In this document: piece by piece, positions 51,601 through 61,964 of the stretch
How positions within the stretch are numbered: the stretch's first letter is position 1
Layout: every line of letters begins with the position of its first letter
Origin: Linum tenue
Lineage: Eukaryota > Streptophyta > Magnoliopsida > Malpighiales > Linaceae
Direction of reading: 5' to 3'
Assembly: GCA_946122785.1 (NCBI GenBank)
Contig: CAMGYJ010000006.1
Location: 40,196,066-40,260,065 of the forward strand
Length of the DNA stretch: 64,000 nt
Notes under the pieces: generated by a model
Seen by the model: only the letters and a program-made list of their open reading frames with translations
Database searches by the model: none
What the model was told of the DNA's origin: nothing
Position numbers and translations under genes: made by a program

Positions 51601-53230
51601 AACTTAGACCACCCACAATGTGGGAGGGAAAGAAGATTAAGAAAAAAGGGGATGGAAGGGTTTGATCACAATGTGGGGGTGGGAAAAGGGGTAATTGGTT
51701 GAACATCTTTTTGTTAAAATCAATCTATAGTTGATTTCGTCATTTTATTTTATCTAATGATCATTATTTTTACATAGATAGTGATAATTAATTAATACAA
51801 AAATTATGATATTTTTTTTAATTTGGACATAATTTTTTCATCGCTAATTAAATATGACATCAACAATAACGAAATCACTATAATACAGGATGGCCATGAC
51901 GCATCACATGTTTCACATTATGAGTGGTGCCATCAATTATTTTGCCAGCTTTAATCATATTGAGTGGTAAAATCAATTATTCATGTAGCTTTTATCTGAA
52001 TGACATGTGTCATCAACTGTTTATGCAACTTTAATCATATTGAGTTGTGACATCAATTGTTCATCCAGTTTGTAAATATTTGTTGGAGAATCTTTTCGTG
52101 TTTCTATAAATGAAGTCCAAACTTTGTCAATCTATACATCCCAGCATTTAACTTTCCTCATTCTCTCTACTTCGTATTTCTTTTTTTTGGTTCAAACTAC
52201 TTCGTATTTCTCTCTACACACCCAAACCACTTTTTTCATCATGAGTTCCCCTAATAGAGAAGCGGATGAGAGGCAACAGGAAGCTGATGATAGGCAATGA
52301 GAGTATGAGTGCCAGCTTGACCGCGATCATCAACAGACGATGGTGACGACATGAGCATTTATGTATCAAGAGCAAGCATCTTCATCCTGCCAACATTTAC
52401 ATCCACGTAAATTAGTGAGGCGTTACAGGGTAGAAGCACACCGATGCTTGATGCAACAGTATTTCGTTCCCAATCTGAACTACGACGCTTGGCTCTTCAG
52501 AAGGAGATTTTGGATGCCCCTGCCCTTGTTCAACCGAGTCATGAATGACATTGTTCAACACGACTCCTACTTCCAGCAAGGCCAAGATGCGTTTGGTCCC
52601 CCATCATTCTCTCCATAACAAAACCTTACTACTTCCCTCGGGATGTTTGTAAATGGATGCTCAGCCGACTCCTTAGATAGGACATTTGATATGGGCGAGA
52701 CCACTATACTGCTCTACCTGCGGAAGTTTTGTAATACCATAATTTGCATTTATGGCCCTGAGTCCGTACGAGTACCAAATGTGGAGGATCTTTGCCGCCT
52801 TCTCCATCATAGTGACCTTCATGGCTTCCCGGTTATGATTGGTTTGATCGATTTCATGCACTGGGAGTCAAAAAATTTCCCAATGGCGTGGCAAGGACAA
52901 TATACGAGATACAAAGGGAGGCTAACCATTGTCCTGAAAGCTGTAGCATCATGCGACACCTAGATTTAGCATGCCTTCTAAAGATGTTCTGGATCAAACA
53001 ATGGCATAAGCATGCTTGGAGTCTCTCCGTTGTTCGATAAATCAGTCATAGGAAATCTTCCAAAAGCCAGGTATACAGCAAATGGCACAATTTATGATCA
53101 ATGTTACTACTTGGCTGACGGCATTTATTCCGTATGGTCTACATTTGTGAAAACTATTAGCAACCCTAGTAACCAGAAGAAGAAACTGTTTGCAAAATGG
53201 TAAGAGGCATATCGCAAGGATGTTGAGAGG
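51600..53230 (+). mobile_element. PIF/Harbinger transposon relic, 3' end lost
   Basis: A transposase region (52240-53228) is preceded by noncoding DNA with a degenerate ~60-bp tandem repeat (51890-52075, units with TTTAATCATATTGAGT and ATCAATT(G/A)TTCAT). The left end may be near 51604 (TTAGACCACCCACAATGTGGG). The right part is missing: after the DVER codons the sequence enters a G tract and then Gypsy 3' noncoding DNA. Confidence 0.75.
52361..53228 (+). pseudogene. Harbinger DDE transposase, frame-broken
   Basis: Reading: FVPNLNYDAWLFRRRFWMPL, LFNRVMNDIVQHDSYFQQ, then MFVNGCSADSLDRTFDMGE, YLRKFCNTIICIYGPESVR, and the core GLIDFMHWESKNFPMAWQGQ holding the first catalytic Asp. Next come GSNNGISMLGVSPLFDKS, GTIYDQCYYLADGIYSVW, NPSNQKKKLFAKW, a stop, and EAYRKDVER with the expected catalytic Glu. 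In the usual NNDI motif the second Asp reads Gly (NNGI). Stops at about 52616, 52963 and 53201, plus a frame change, confirm decay. Confidence 0.88.
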
Positions 53231-53245
53231 GGGGTGGGGGGGGGG

Positions 53246-54885
53246 TAGTTTACTATTATGCTTGTGTAAGTGTGGTTGATGCTTGGAGCCTTTTGTATGC
53301 CCAAATTTCAAAAATTTGAGGGCTCCAAGCAATGTTTGCATGATCAAAGTGGCCGGTGTGTTGGAAATTCTCGTGTTTATTGGAATTGATCTTGAATTGT
53401 TGCATGTGATCGAGTATATCCTATGATGACGAGTGAGAGGTTAGGATCATGCAAAAGTTTAGTTCTCATGTGTGCATAAATGAATGGATGTCTTGACTCG
53501 ATTACTTGTTGATTACAAGTGCCATGCATTGTGTTTGTGAATTGGAATAAATGGTTGGGTGACTAGGTTGCCATGTGAGCTTTGAGCCGATCGTTTTTTT
53601 CTTGTGTGCTTAGATCCCTCTTACCATGGCGAGTAACATCACAGTTGTCACTAGTGAGTATGATGGAGGCATAGGATTAGTCCACGCCCAAATATTGATT
53701 GTCCCGAATTGTGTTATCCACTAGTCAACCCCTTTGAGCCTTTGACTTCGAGGGTCGTTCTTAAGTTAGGAGCTTCGTGCTTGTGAGCTTAATGGTGTTG
53801 ATAGAACGACCCCCAATCCTTTCTTCGTGTCTAAACATGATTCGTCCTTGTGTCTCGAAACACTTACAAAGTGAGCATTGTTCCTTAAGTTGAAACATAT
53901 GACATGTTTATAACTCTCTATAGCCCCCAAAGAAAAGAGAAAAGAGAAGCAAAAAAAAAAAAAAAAAGAAGATCAATATGACGGCAAATAAGAAAAGACA
54001 GTGGCCACTAAAAATAAAATAAATGAGGGATATGCTCATAGAGGTGTTGCTTAGCATGCAAGCTGTAGGAACACTTACATGTTGTTTGCCTACCACACTA
54101 TTGTGCTTGAAATTGAATAGCAAATATAGAAAGAAAGATTTTCGTGAATGGGTTGGCGATTGCTTGTGTTTTGGAAGTGTATGAAGTGTGGTTTTTGGCA
54201 GTTGTTAGTGGTCTTTGTTTATAGAGGAAGGTTCTAGATCAAAACCCTAGAACCTTTGTTGGTTTTTGGTTGAAGATGTAGAATCACATGTTGTATGTGC
54301 CACCACCCAAATAGCCTTTTCCCCATGTCCTAGACCATAGCCAGTCATTTGAACCTGTTCCTAAGACCTCCGGACAAGCTAGCAACGACACCCAACTTGT
54401 GAACTCTAACATTTAGAGGTTACCGTCATGGTAAAGGGACGTTAGGATTGAGCGTGAATATGCACATCTTTTGCATCAAATGGTCCTGATCCCACTGGTC
54501 GAGAATAAGTGATTCATTCAACATGTTTTGTTAATTTCTTATACCCCCAGTGAGGACCTAGGTTGCTTGATCGTTCGTTCCTATGATGTGATCTTCATGC
54601 ATGAGTAACTGTGATTGGTGAGTCGTCGAGGCATGTTGTGTGTTGGTTGATGAATAATGTGAGAACTCTTCTTTTGCTCAATCTTAATACAGTTGAATGT
54701 CGTTTGTGGTGGTTGCCAAGACTACTTTATTTTTGTCCATAGGTCGGTGTCAAATAACCATTGTGATTCATTCATTTTGTGCCCTAAGACAAGCCCCAAA
54801 AATTGTGTTGAAAAAGCAGTTGTAAGCTTACCTTGTTTTGTACTTGGTTTGCTTGGGGACAAACAAACGTCTAAGTGTGGGTGTG
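53246..54885 (+). mobile_element. Gypsy 3' noncoding region (third copy)
   Basis: From TAGTTTACTATTATGCTTGTG to the purine tract before the LTR at 54886, it is collinear with 22500-24730 of this window except that it lacks the hAT at 22552-23025. It includes the GTGCTTAGATCCCTCTTACC, CCTTTTCCCCATGTCC and TCCCACTGGTCGAGA blocks. The integrase that should precede it is replaced by Harbinger sequence. Confidence 0.82.
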
Positions 54886-55311
54886 TGATTCAGGCCCAAA
54901 TGTACACATTTTACCCATCATTTCTTATTCATTTAGCTTAGTATTTCATCGTTCCTCGACATACGCTAGGTTGTGCTTGTTTTGATACGTTTCAGGTCCT
55001 AGCATGAGTGGGAGGGTTGAGTTCGAATTTTGGGATAATTGGAGGTCAAAAAGCGCAAAAACCGAAGAAAAGTCCGAAGTCACGAAAATAGCCGCAGAAA
55101 ACAGCCGCAGGTCACGGTCGGACAAGGCAATTCACAGTCTTCTAAGACCGCTTACTGGAGCCACAAACCGTGAACATCTAGCAGTCTAGCGAGGTTTCAG
55201 AGGTTACTGACGCTAAAGGAGTTCACGGTCTCTAAGACCGTGAACAGGGGCCATTGACCGTGAACCCAAGAGAGTGAAGCGGCGTGTTGAGTTCACAGAA
55301 ACGTTTAGGTG
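54886..55311 (+). repeat. Gypsy LTR (family B), left part, interrupted
   Basis: It starts TGATTCAGGCCCAAATGTAC and is cut at 55311 by the nested LTR element; it continues at 60793. It includes several GTTCACGGTC / GACCGTGAAC palindromic pieces (55090-55270). Confidence 0.8.
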
Positions 55312-56694
55312 TGACACGCTAAAACACAACACCAAACAATGGCCAAGTGTAACCAATGAAAGGGACTGCAGTATAGTGGCACAAGTAATAAATATCGAAT
55401 CCACGGGTCTCTAGAGTTACTATTACTCAGCTTCAGTTCATTATCTAGAAAACTAGATTAAGGATTGATTTATAAACTACTCTACTGACTACTCTACTAA
55501 TTACAAGTTGGGAACTCACTTAGGTATGATTCCCCCTAGCTCCTCAATTAGGTCCAAGTTGCAATTACCTTTGGTTGATCTACTGATGATTAAACTGCGG
55601 AAGATCCTAAATTAGCTTGGAATCTCTTAAGCTGACCAAGCCCTCTTTAGACAGAATACCCGGCAGGCGACTAGCCTTCACCGGGATAGACTGCTAAGGC
55701 GATTCACACAGATCTCCACTACTGGAATGAATTCCAGTACAAAGCAGTGAATTGATTGACTCTCGCACAACCAATTCACTACTATCAATCAAGGAAGCTC
55801 TCTTAACCTAATCAGATTCTATCTATCATAGGTTAAAGCAGAAATTAAGAGAATTTGATCAGAATTCAATTGACTCAACAAATCATGCCTCAATCGATTA
55901 TAATCACACAATATAGCATCCAAAACATCATACAAGAAAGATCCTAACACATGGAACTAGGGTTCCTCAAAACCTAAGTGAAGGGAAGTTACTCCATAGA
56001 GAAGAGAGAGACTGCAGAAATCTGATCTAGATCTTCAATCTCCATCTCCAAGCTTGATTCCCGAGCTCCAATGGCGAAGAAATCCTCCAAAATAGCTCCA
56101 AGAATGTTCCCAAAAACCCAGCTCTCTCTAGGGTTCGTCCCTTGGGTGTTTGGGAACCAAAAACCCAGCTCTCCCCTTTCCTTTTGCTGAAAATTGGGTT
56201 TTAAACAGAAATTCCCGATCTCGCGGCCAGGCCACACGACCGTGTGGCTTTCCCAGCTGCCCGTATGAAGGCTCGGTGATTTCCACACGGCCATGACCCA
56301 CACGGCCGTGTGGAGTTCCAGGATGCCCGTGTGGCTTACCCAGCCTCTGTTTAATGCTTCATTTCTCCATCGTCCGGACTGCGAATCAGTCGCCGGTTGA
56401 TCCCAGACGCTCGTAGTCTCGTCCTCTTACTTTTCATGACAAAATTCCATGATTATTTTTCCATAATATGAGGTAGAAGTCCATTATTCCTCAGGTCATG
56501 CTCGTGTTTCTTCTCCCGAATTGCCAAATGATCTCCGATTGACTTGAAACTTGCGCCTATTCTTCAATTTACATGCTAGGACCTGAAATGTGACAAAGGA
56601 ACACAACCTAGAGTAAAATAGTCCAAAAAGGAGAAACTCAAGCCAAAATGATCAAGAAACGAGGGTGCAAACATGTGCAAATCCGATGTTATCA
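55312..56694 (-). repeat. LTR (3' LTR of the minus-strand element)
   Basis: 1383 bp; minus strand starts TGATAACATCGG and ends GCGTGTCA. It contains CACACGGCCGTGTGG-type palindromes at 56225-56335. Confidence 0.92.
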
Positions 56695-56712
56695 AATTCC
56701 CCCACACTTAAC
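56695..56712 (-). other. Polypurine tract next to the 3' LTR
   Basis: Minus-strand TTAAGTGTGGGGGAATT immediately precedes the LTR, as in the other Gypsy copies of this window. A second such tract is at 57786-57800 on the same strand. Confidence 0.8.
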
Positions 56713-57937
56713 CGTTTGCTTGTCCCCAAGCAAACCTAACTCAAACCAATGCAGCTCTCCAGACCTCTATAGCACAAAAAACCCCGATCGTCGGTAGAGG
56801 ATTTCCTAGATCATATAGCAGCTTACGAGGTCAACTGGTCTCTAAGACGTCCCCTATCTCTCTCAATGTGAGTACTAGACTCAAGCCAGGATCATGAGAA
56901 GAAGTGGAAGTAAGACAGCCAGTTCATGGATAAAGGGACTCACACCATTCACAACCAAGGACTCGTTGTACCGGGGTGCTCTTTCACTTCATTTCACTGT
57001 TGGAACCCCTTTTTTCACTTTCATTAACATTTCTTTTTCTCTTTTTTTCTTCATTCACTTGGCGGGGGTTCCAACTGCAGTCTTTTGCACGGTCGACCCT
57101 TATTAGTCGAGCAAGAGCAATTTTTGTACATCTGGCGCTCGCCAGAGTACTTCTTTTAACTCCTTTTCCTCAACTCGTGTGGAGGGTCAATGAAATTAAG
57201 GGGTGTCGGAAGCTCTATCCTGCCCTTAAAAACACATTCTCAAGTAGGCAAACCGTTCAACGGGTGGAAGTTTTACTTGTACTAGAGACAGCTTAGCTTC
57301 ACCTTGTAGGAGTACCCCACTAAGGATCACTAAAATCTCTTCCAAAACCCGATTTTTTGCAATGAACGGTGCCGCACACCTTGGGCTTACCCCATGTTTA
57401 AGATTTCAATAATTTCGACATGGAGGACCAACTGCTTTTCATTTCCCACATGAGCACCCTGTTCGATACACGAGTCCATAACACAATTCAAACAGAGTCC
57501 ACATTACCACATGAATTCAACGGTCTAAGCTCCACTAATTCACAAAATCAACTGACATAGCAGAGAGCTAGATAGGAAAAATCTTATACTTCAACATCCT
57601 CCATAGTGCTACACTACCTCCCTAGGTTGCACATTACTATAGAGACTGTCAATTCAAAGCATACTGAGCAGGCAATTTGCAAGGAAACACGTACTTGGAG
57701 CCCTCAAATTTAAAAAATTTGGACAGTGGACTAGGCTCCAAGCACACAAACAGCCAAACATTCACCCGCATACATAATCGAACATCCCCCCACACTTAAG
57801 CACGACATTGTCCTCAATGGAGGAAAGATAGGGAGGGTAGAACGAAGTTACCAGATCAAGGGTGAATGATGGTGGACGGGGGAGGTGGTGTATTCCAGGA
57901 GGAGAGAATAGTCGGAACACAAACACCACACAAAATC

Positions 57938-59272
57938 TCACAAAGGTTGAGTTATTGACTCTAAAATCAAATAACAAAACTGACTCAACCGAGGAGAAAA
58001 AGAGAAAGAAATGCAAACCGACTGGTTGGGTTGCCTCCCAACAAGCGCTTCTTTCACGTCGTGAGCCGGACGATAGCTCCTAAGTTTTGGTCCACCCCAA
58101 AACTCCTTGAAGTTGAGGTTCTCGTCAATGAGGTGGAGTCTCAAGTCACGAGCATGTGGTGTGGTAGGTGATGAAGGCTCATGCACTTGATGTAGATGAA
58201 GTCTCCACCCTTGAGACCTCTTCTTCTCTTCTCTCGTCTCATTGCCCCAAACCAGAGATGACAGCATCGATTGGCCACCATCGCGTCCACCAAGAGGAAC
58301 CGATGTCGACGTGCCCTTGGTCTGGCAAAGAGACACTGCAAATGGGTCCTTGCTAAGTAGTTCCTCGAAGTTTGGTGGAGATATCACAAGTAACTCATAG
58401 CCGGTGCAAGCCTCTTCCACCTCAACTTCGTCCTCAGCCTGGACGCCAATTGATTCTTCAACCTCCCTTTCTTCTTCATGTGGTATCACCCCTGGGAAAT
58501 GATCAAGAACTCCTTCTGCTTCACTTTCGTCATCCTCCAAAACTTCTTTATGCACCCTTTCTTGCTCTTCTTCTTCTAGCACGGATTGGAGAGCAAGTTG
58601 CCAAGCAATTTCTTTCATGAGATCTTCTTGCATCTCCTCACTCATGCCCGCCTCTTCAAAGCTCAGTTTGGGATGTGGGAAGGTGTGGTCGGCTATGATA
58701 GGACATTCCTGATCATGATCATCACGGGAGCTCTCCGTGACAACTTCAGTGTGCTCCACAATGTCCTTGTAGCCTTCTTCTTCCTCCTCCTCTTCTTGTA
58801 TGGTAGCAGAAGGGTGATCTGGAGCAGTTTGTGCAAAAGATCGCTCAAGATCATCGGCGCTCTTCTTAAGGCTTAGGAGGATCTCCTTTGTTTCACGATA
58901 GGCCTGGACACAATGATCCATCTTGGAGCATGATCTCTCACAGTCTCGAACAAACTGCTCCATGAGAAGCCTCAAGTGATAGTTTGGATCTGGATGTGGA
59001 GTGTAGCATGGCTCTGCCGGATCGCCCGTGAAGGCTGTGGCGAACTCAAGATCTGATGGCCCTTCTTGTTATGGGAGGAATTCTTCTTGATAAGGAGATT
59101 GTTCTTGAAATACCCAGGGGTCTGATTGTTCTTCGTAGTAGGGGGGTTGGTACTGAAACCCGACTCCATACTCTTCTCCTCCTTGGTTACTCCAGGGAGT
59201 CTCGGGGTAATACCACTCGGATGGTGGTGGATACCCCAATGATTGGAGAAGCCATGAGGGTCCATGATTCAT
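57938..59272 (-). CDS. Acidic single ORF of the non-autonomous LTR element (one in-frame stop)
   Basis: Starts at ATG 59272 (MNHGPSWLLQSLGYPPPSEW), the first ATG after the leader. One TAA at 59071-59069 interrupts it, after QSPYQEEFLP, but the same frame then stays open to 57938 (about 443 residues in all). The first part is Tyr/Pro/Gln-rich. A central part has a helical, coiled-coil-like region (LLMEQFVRDCERSCSKMDHC) and long Glu runs. The end carries LIDENLNFKEFWGGPKLRSY and VKEALVGRQPNQ, and the bases encoding that end repeat the GTTGGGAGGCAACCCAAC block found after the integrase at 22230. I recognise no gag zinc knuckle or enzyme. The long preserved frame suggests recent coding function, perhaps as a gag-like protein, but that is inference. 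Confidence 0.6.
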
Positions 59273-59377
59273 ATCTGCACCAACAAAACAAAAAACACCC
59301 AAGTGAAAAGCAAGGGCGGAAAACAAAAGAAAAACGCTAAAGTAACAAACTTCTGCCTTTCCTAATAATCTAGAAAG

Positions 59378-59395
59378 TCCCCTGCAACGGCGCCA
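59378..59395 (-). other. Primer binding site, tRNA-Asp type
   Basis: Minus strand TGGCGCCGTTGCAGGGGA, complementary to the 3' end of plant tRNA-Asp (expected TGGCGCCGTTGCCGGGGA) with one mismatch. It lies a few bases inside the LTR at 59402. Confidence 0.9.
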
Positions 59396-59401
59396 AAAAC
59401 T

Positions 59402-60792
59402 TGACACGCTAAAACACAACACCAAACAATGGTCAAGTGTAACCAATGAAAGGGACTGCAGTATAGTGGCACAAGTAATAAATATCGAATCCACGGGTCT
59501 CTAGATTTACTATTACTCAGCTTCAGTTCATTATCTAGCAAACTAGATTAAGGATTGATTTATAAACTACTCTACTGACTACTACTGACTACTCTACTAA
59601 TTACAAGTTGGGAACTCACTTAGGTATGATTCCCCCTAGCTCCTCAATTAGGTCCAAGTTGCAATTACCATTGGTTGATCTACTGATGATTAAACTGCGG
59701 GAGATCCTAAATTAGCTTGGAATCTCTTAAGCTGACCAAGCCCTCTTTAGACAGAATACCCGGCAGACGACTAGCCTTCACCGGGATAGACTGCTAAGGC
59801 GATTCACACAGATCTCCACTACTGGAATGAATTCCAGTACAAGCAGTGAATTGATTGACTCTCGCACAACCAATTCACTACTATCAATCAAGGAAGCTCT
59901 CTTCACCTAATCAGATTCTATCTATCATAGGTTAAAGCAGAAATTAAGAGAATTTGATCAGAATTCAATTGACTCAACAAATCATGCCTCAATCGATTAT
60001 AATCACACAATATAGCATCCAAAACTTCATACAAGAAAGATCCTAACACATGGAACTAGGGTTCCTTAAAACCTAAGTGAAGGGAAGTTACTCCATAGAG
60101 AAGAGCGAGACTGCAGAAATCTGATCTAGATCTTCAATCTCCATCTCCAAGCTTGATTCCCGAGCTCCAATGGCGAAGAAATCCTCCAAAATAGCTCCAA
60201 GAATGTTCCCAAGTCGCTCTCTCTCTAGGGTTCGTCCCTTGGGTGTTTGGGAACCAAAAACCCAGCTCTCCCCTTTCCTTTTGCTGAAAATTGGGTTTTA
60301 AACAGAAATTCCCGATCACGCGGCTAGGCCACACGGCCGTGTGGCTTTTCCAGCTGCCCCTGTGAAGGCTCGGTGATTTCCACACGGCCATGACCCAGTC
60401 GGCCGTGTGGAGTTCCAGGATGCCCGTATGGCTTACCCAGCCTCTGTTTAATGCTTCATTTCTCCATCGTCCGGACTCCGAATCAGTCGCCGTTTGATCC
60501 CAGACGCTCGTAGTCTCGTCCTATTTCTTTTCATGACAAAATTCCATGATTATTTGTCCATAATATGAGGTAGAAGTCCATTATTCCTCAGGTCATGCTC
60601 GTGTTTCTTCTCTCGAATTGCCAAATGATCTCCGATTGACTTGAAACTTGCACCTATACTTCAATTTACATGCTAGGACCTGAAATGTGACAAAGGAACA
60701 CAACCTAGCGTAAAATAGTTCAAGAAAGCAGAAAATCAAGCCAAAATAATCAAGAAACGAGGGTGCAAACATGTGCAAATTCGATGTTATAA
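59402..60792 (-). repeat. LTR (5' LTR of the minus-strand element)
   Basis: 1391 bp, collinear with 55312-56694. The length difference is mainly an extra 10-bp CTACTGACTA-type unit near 59580. Palindromes lie at 60325-60440. Confidence 0.92.
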
Positions 60793-61933
60793 CTGGCCAA
60801 CGCAACCGTGAACTGATCACGTTCGGGCAAATATGAAGACAGCAGCGAGGAGAGAGAAAGGGGAGCTGGTTTTTGAAGAAGGAACACGTTTTTTCTCTAG
60901 GGCTTCAAACCAAAACACCAAAGGGGAGTTCTAGAGAGAGACAGAGTGATCTTGGAACTTAAGTGAAGGCATTGATCAAGTTTGGAAGCTAGGAATCAAG
61001 CCAAGAAGAAGAAGAAGAAGATCTGGAGGTTTCTTTGTAATCTCCCCTCTCTCTCACTAGAAACTCACTCTTTTCTCTTGGGTATTGTCGATCCCTAACT
61101 AATACTTTGTAATTACTTGTTTAGATTGAATGATTAAGTGTGGGTTTGCATCAATTTGAGTATTAGAGGTGTTTTCATGGTGATTGTGCTTAGTTGTGCT
61201 TTCATAATCTTGTGTGCTTGCCTAACCTTGATTAGAGGAAAACCACACCGTTTTGGGTAGGCTTGACAAGCTTGGTTTTCCTGGGCACTTTGTGCCTAAT
61301 ATATAGGTTAGAGACCCTCGACTCAAGTTTGCATCTAGGTTGGTTGTGATTAAGCCGCTCAAACTCTGATTTGAGGGAGAGACCTAGGCAACCACTAGAG
61401 ACTGAGTGAGAGGATCGATCCCGTGACAAATCGATCTCTAGTGATTCCATCATGTGACAAATGGATCACTAGCTGCTCCTCCTAGTGGTTCCCCTAGACT
61501 AGGTGAGTGGATCAATCCCGTGACAAATTGATCGCTAGTGAAATGATCTCGTGAGAAATCGATCGCTAGTGAATTGATCCCGCGAGAAATCGATCACTAA
61601 CTGCTCACCCCCCGCGGTTCAAAACCATCTATGCCACACGACTCCATTCAATTCAACGAGTCATGCTAGTTAGTTAGCGGGAAGCAATTCCTGGGTGAAG
61701 CTCCCTTAGTTAGAATTTTCCTTTATTTACTTTTCTTTGCTTGTTTAGTTTGTAGTTCCATTAGACCTAAACCCTTAAGTTTCTTGCTAGATAACAACCT
61801 AAGCTATTAAGTAGGGGTAAATGGACCAGCCCGGGTTAAAAATTTAAATACTTGCGCTATACTGCACCCGGCTAGAGTTTAAAAAGTTGGACTCTAGTCG
61901 GGATTAATTTGTGGTGTAGTTTCATGCGAGTCA
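60793..61933 (+). repeat. Gypsy LTR (family B), right part
   Basis: It continues the LTR begun at 54886 and ends TTTCATGCGAGTCA, preceded by CTATACTGCACCCGGCTAGAG as in 24731-25720. It contains an unusual run of GATC(G/A)ATC-like repeats (about 61410-61600: repeated CGTGACAAATCGATC-type units). It abuts Copia sequence at 61934. Confidence 0.8.
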
Positions 61934-61964
61934 TTCCCTCTTCTCTGTGTATGAGTTGTGTGGC

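Larger units (their letters stand above)
55312..60792 (-). mobile_element. Complete non-autonomous LTR retrotransposon nested in an LTR
   Basis: Two direct LTRs (55312-56694 and 59402-60792) flank a 2.7-kb internal region read on the minus strand. A primer binding site is next to the right-hand (5') LTR and a purine tract next to the left-hand (3') LTR. Inside is one long acidic ORF, with no protease, RT, RNase H or integrase, so it needs enzymes from a partner, probably an Athila/Tat-group element. The LTRs are highly similar (a few dozen differences plus a 10-bp duplication), so insertion is young compared with its surroundings. No exact 5-bp TSD was found (AGGTG left, CTGGC right); the last bases of the right LTR are altered (TATAA for TATCA). 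Confidence 0.9.

Noticed and set aside
58141..58876. Plus-strand ORFs opposite the acidic ORF
   Set aside because: Shadows of the long minus-strand frame; no start context or homology.
55307..60797. A 5-bp target-site duplication for the nested LTR element
   Set aside because: AGGTG on the left does not match CTGGC (or AACTG if the end is set two bases earlier) on the right; I do not claim one.
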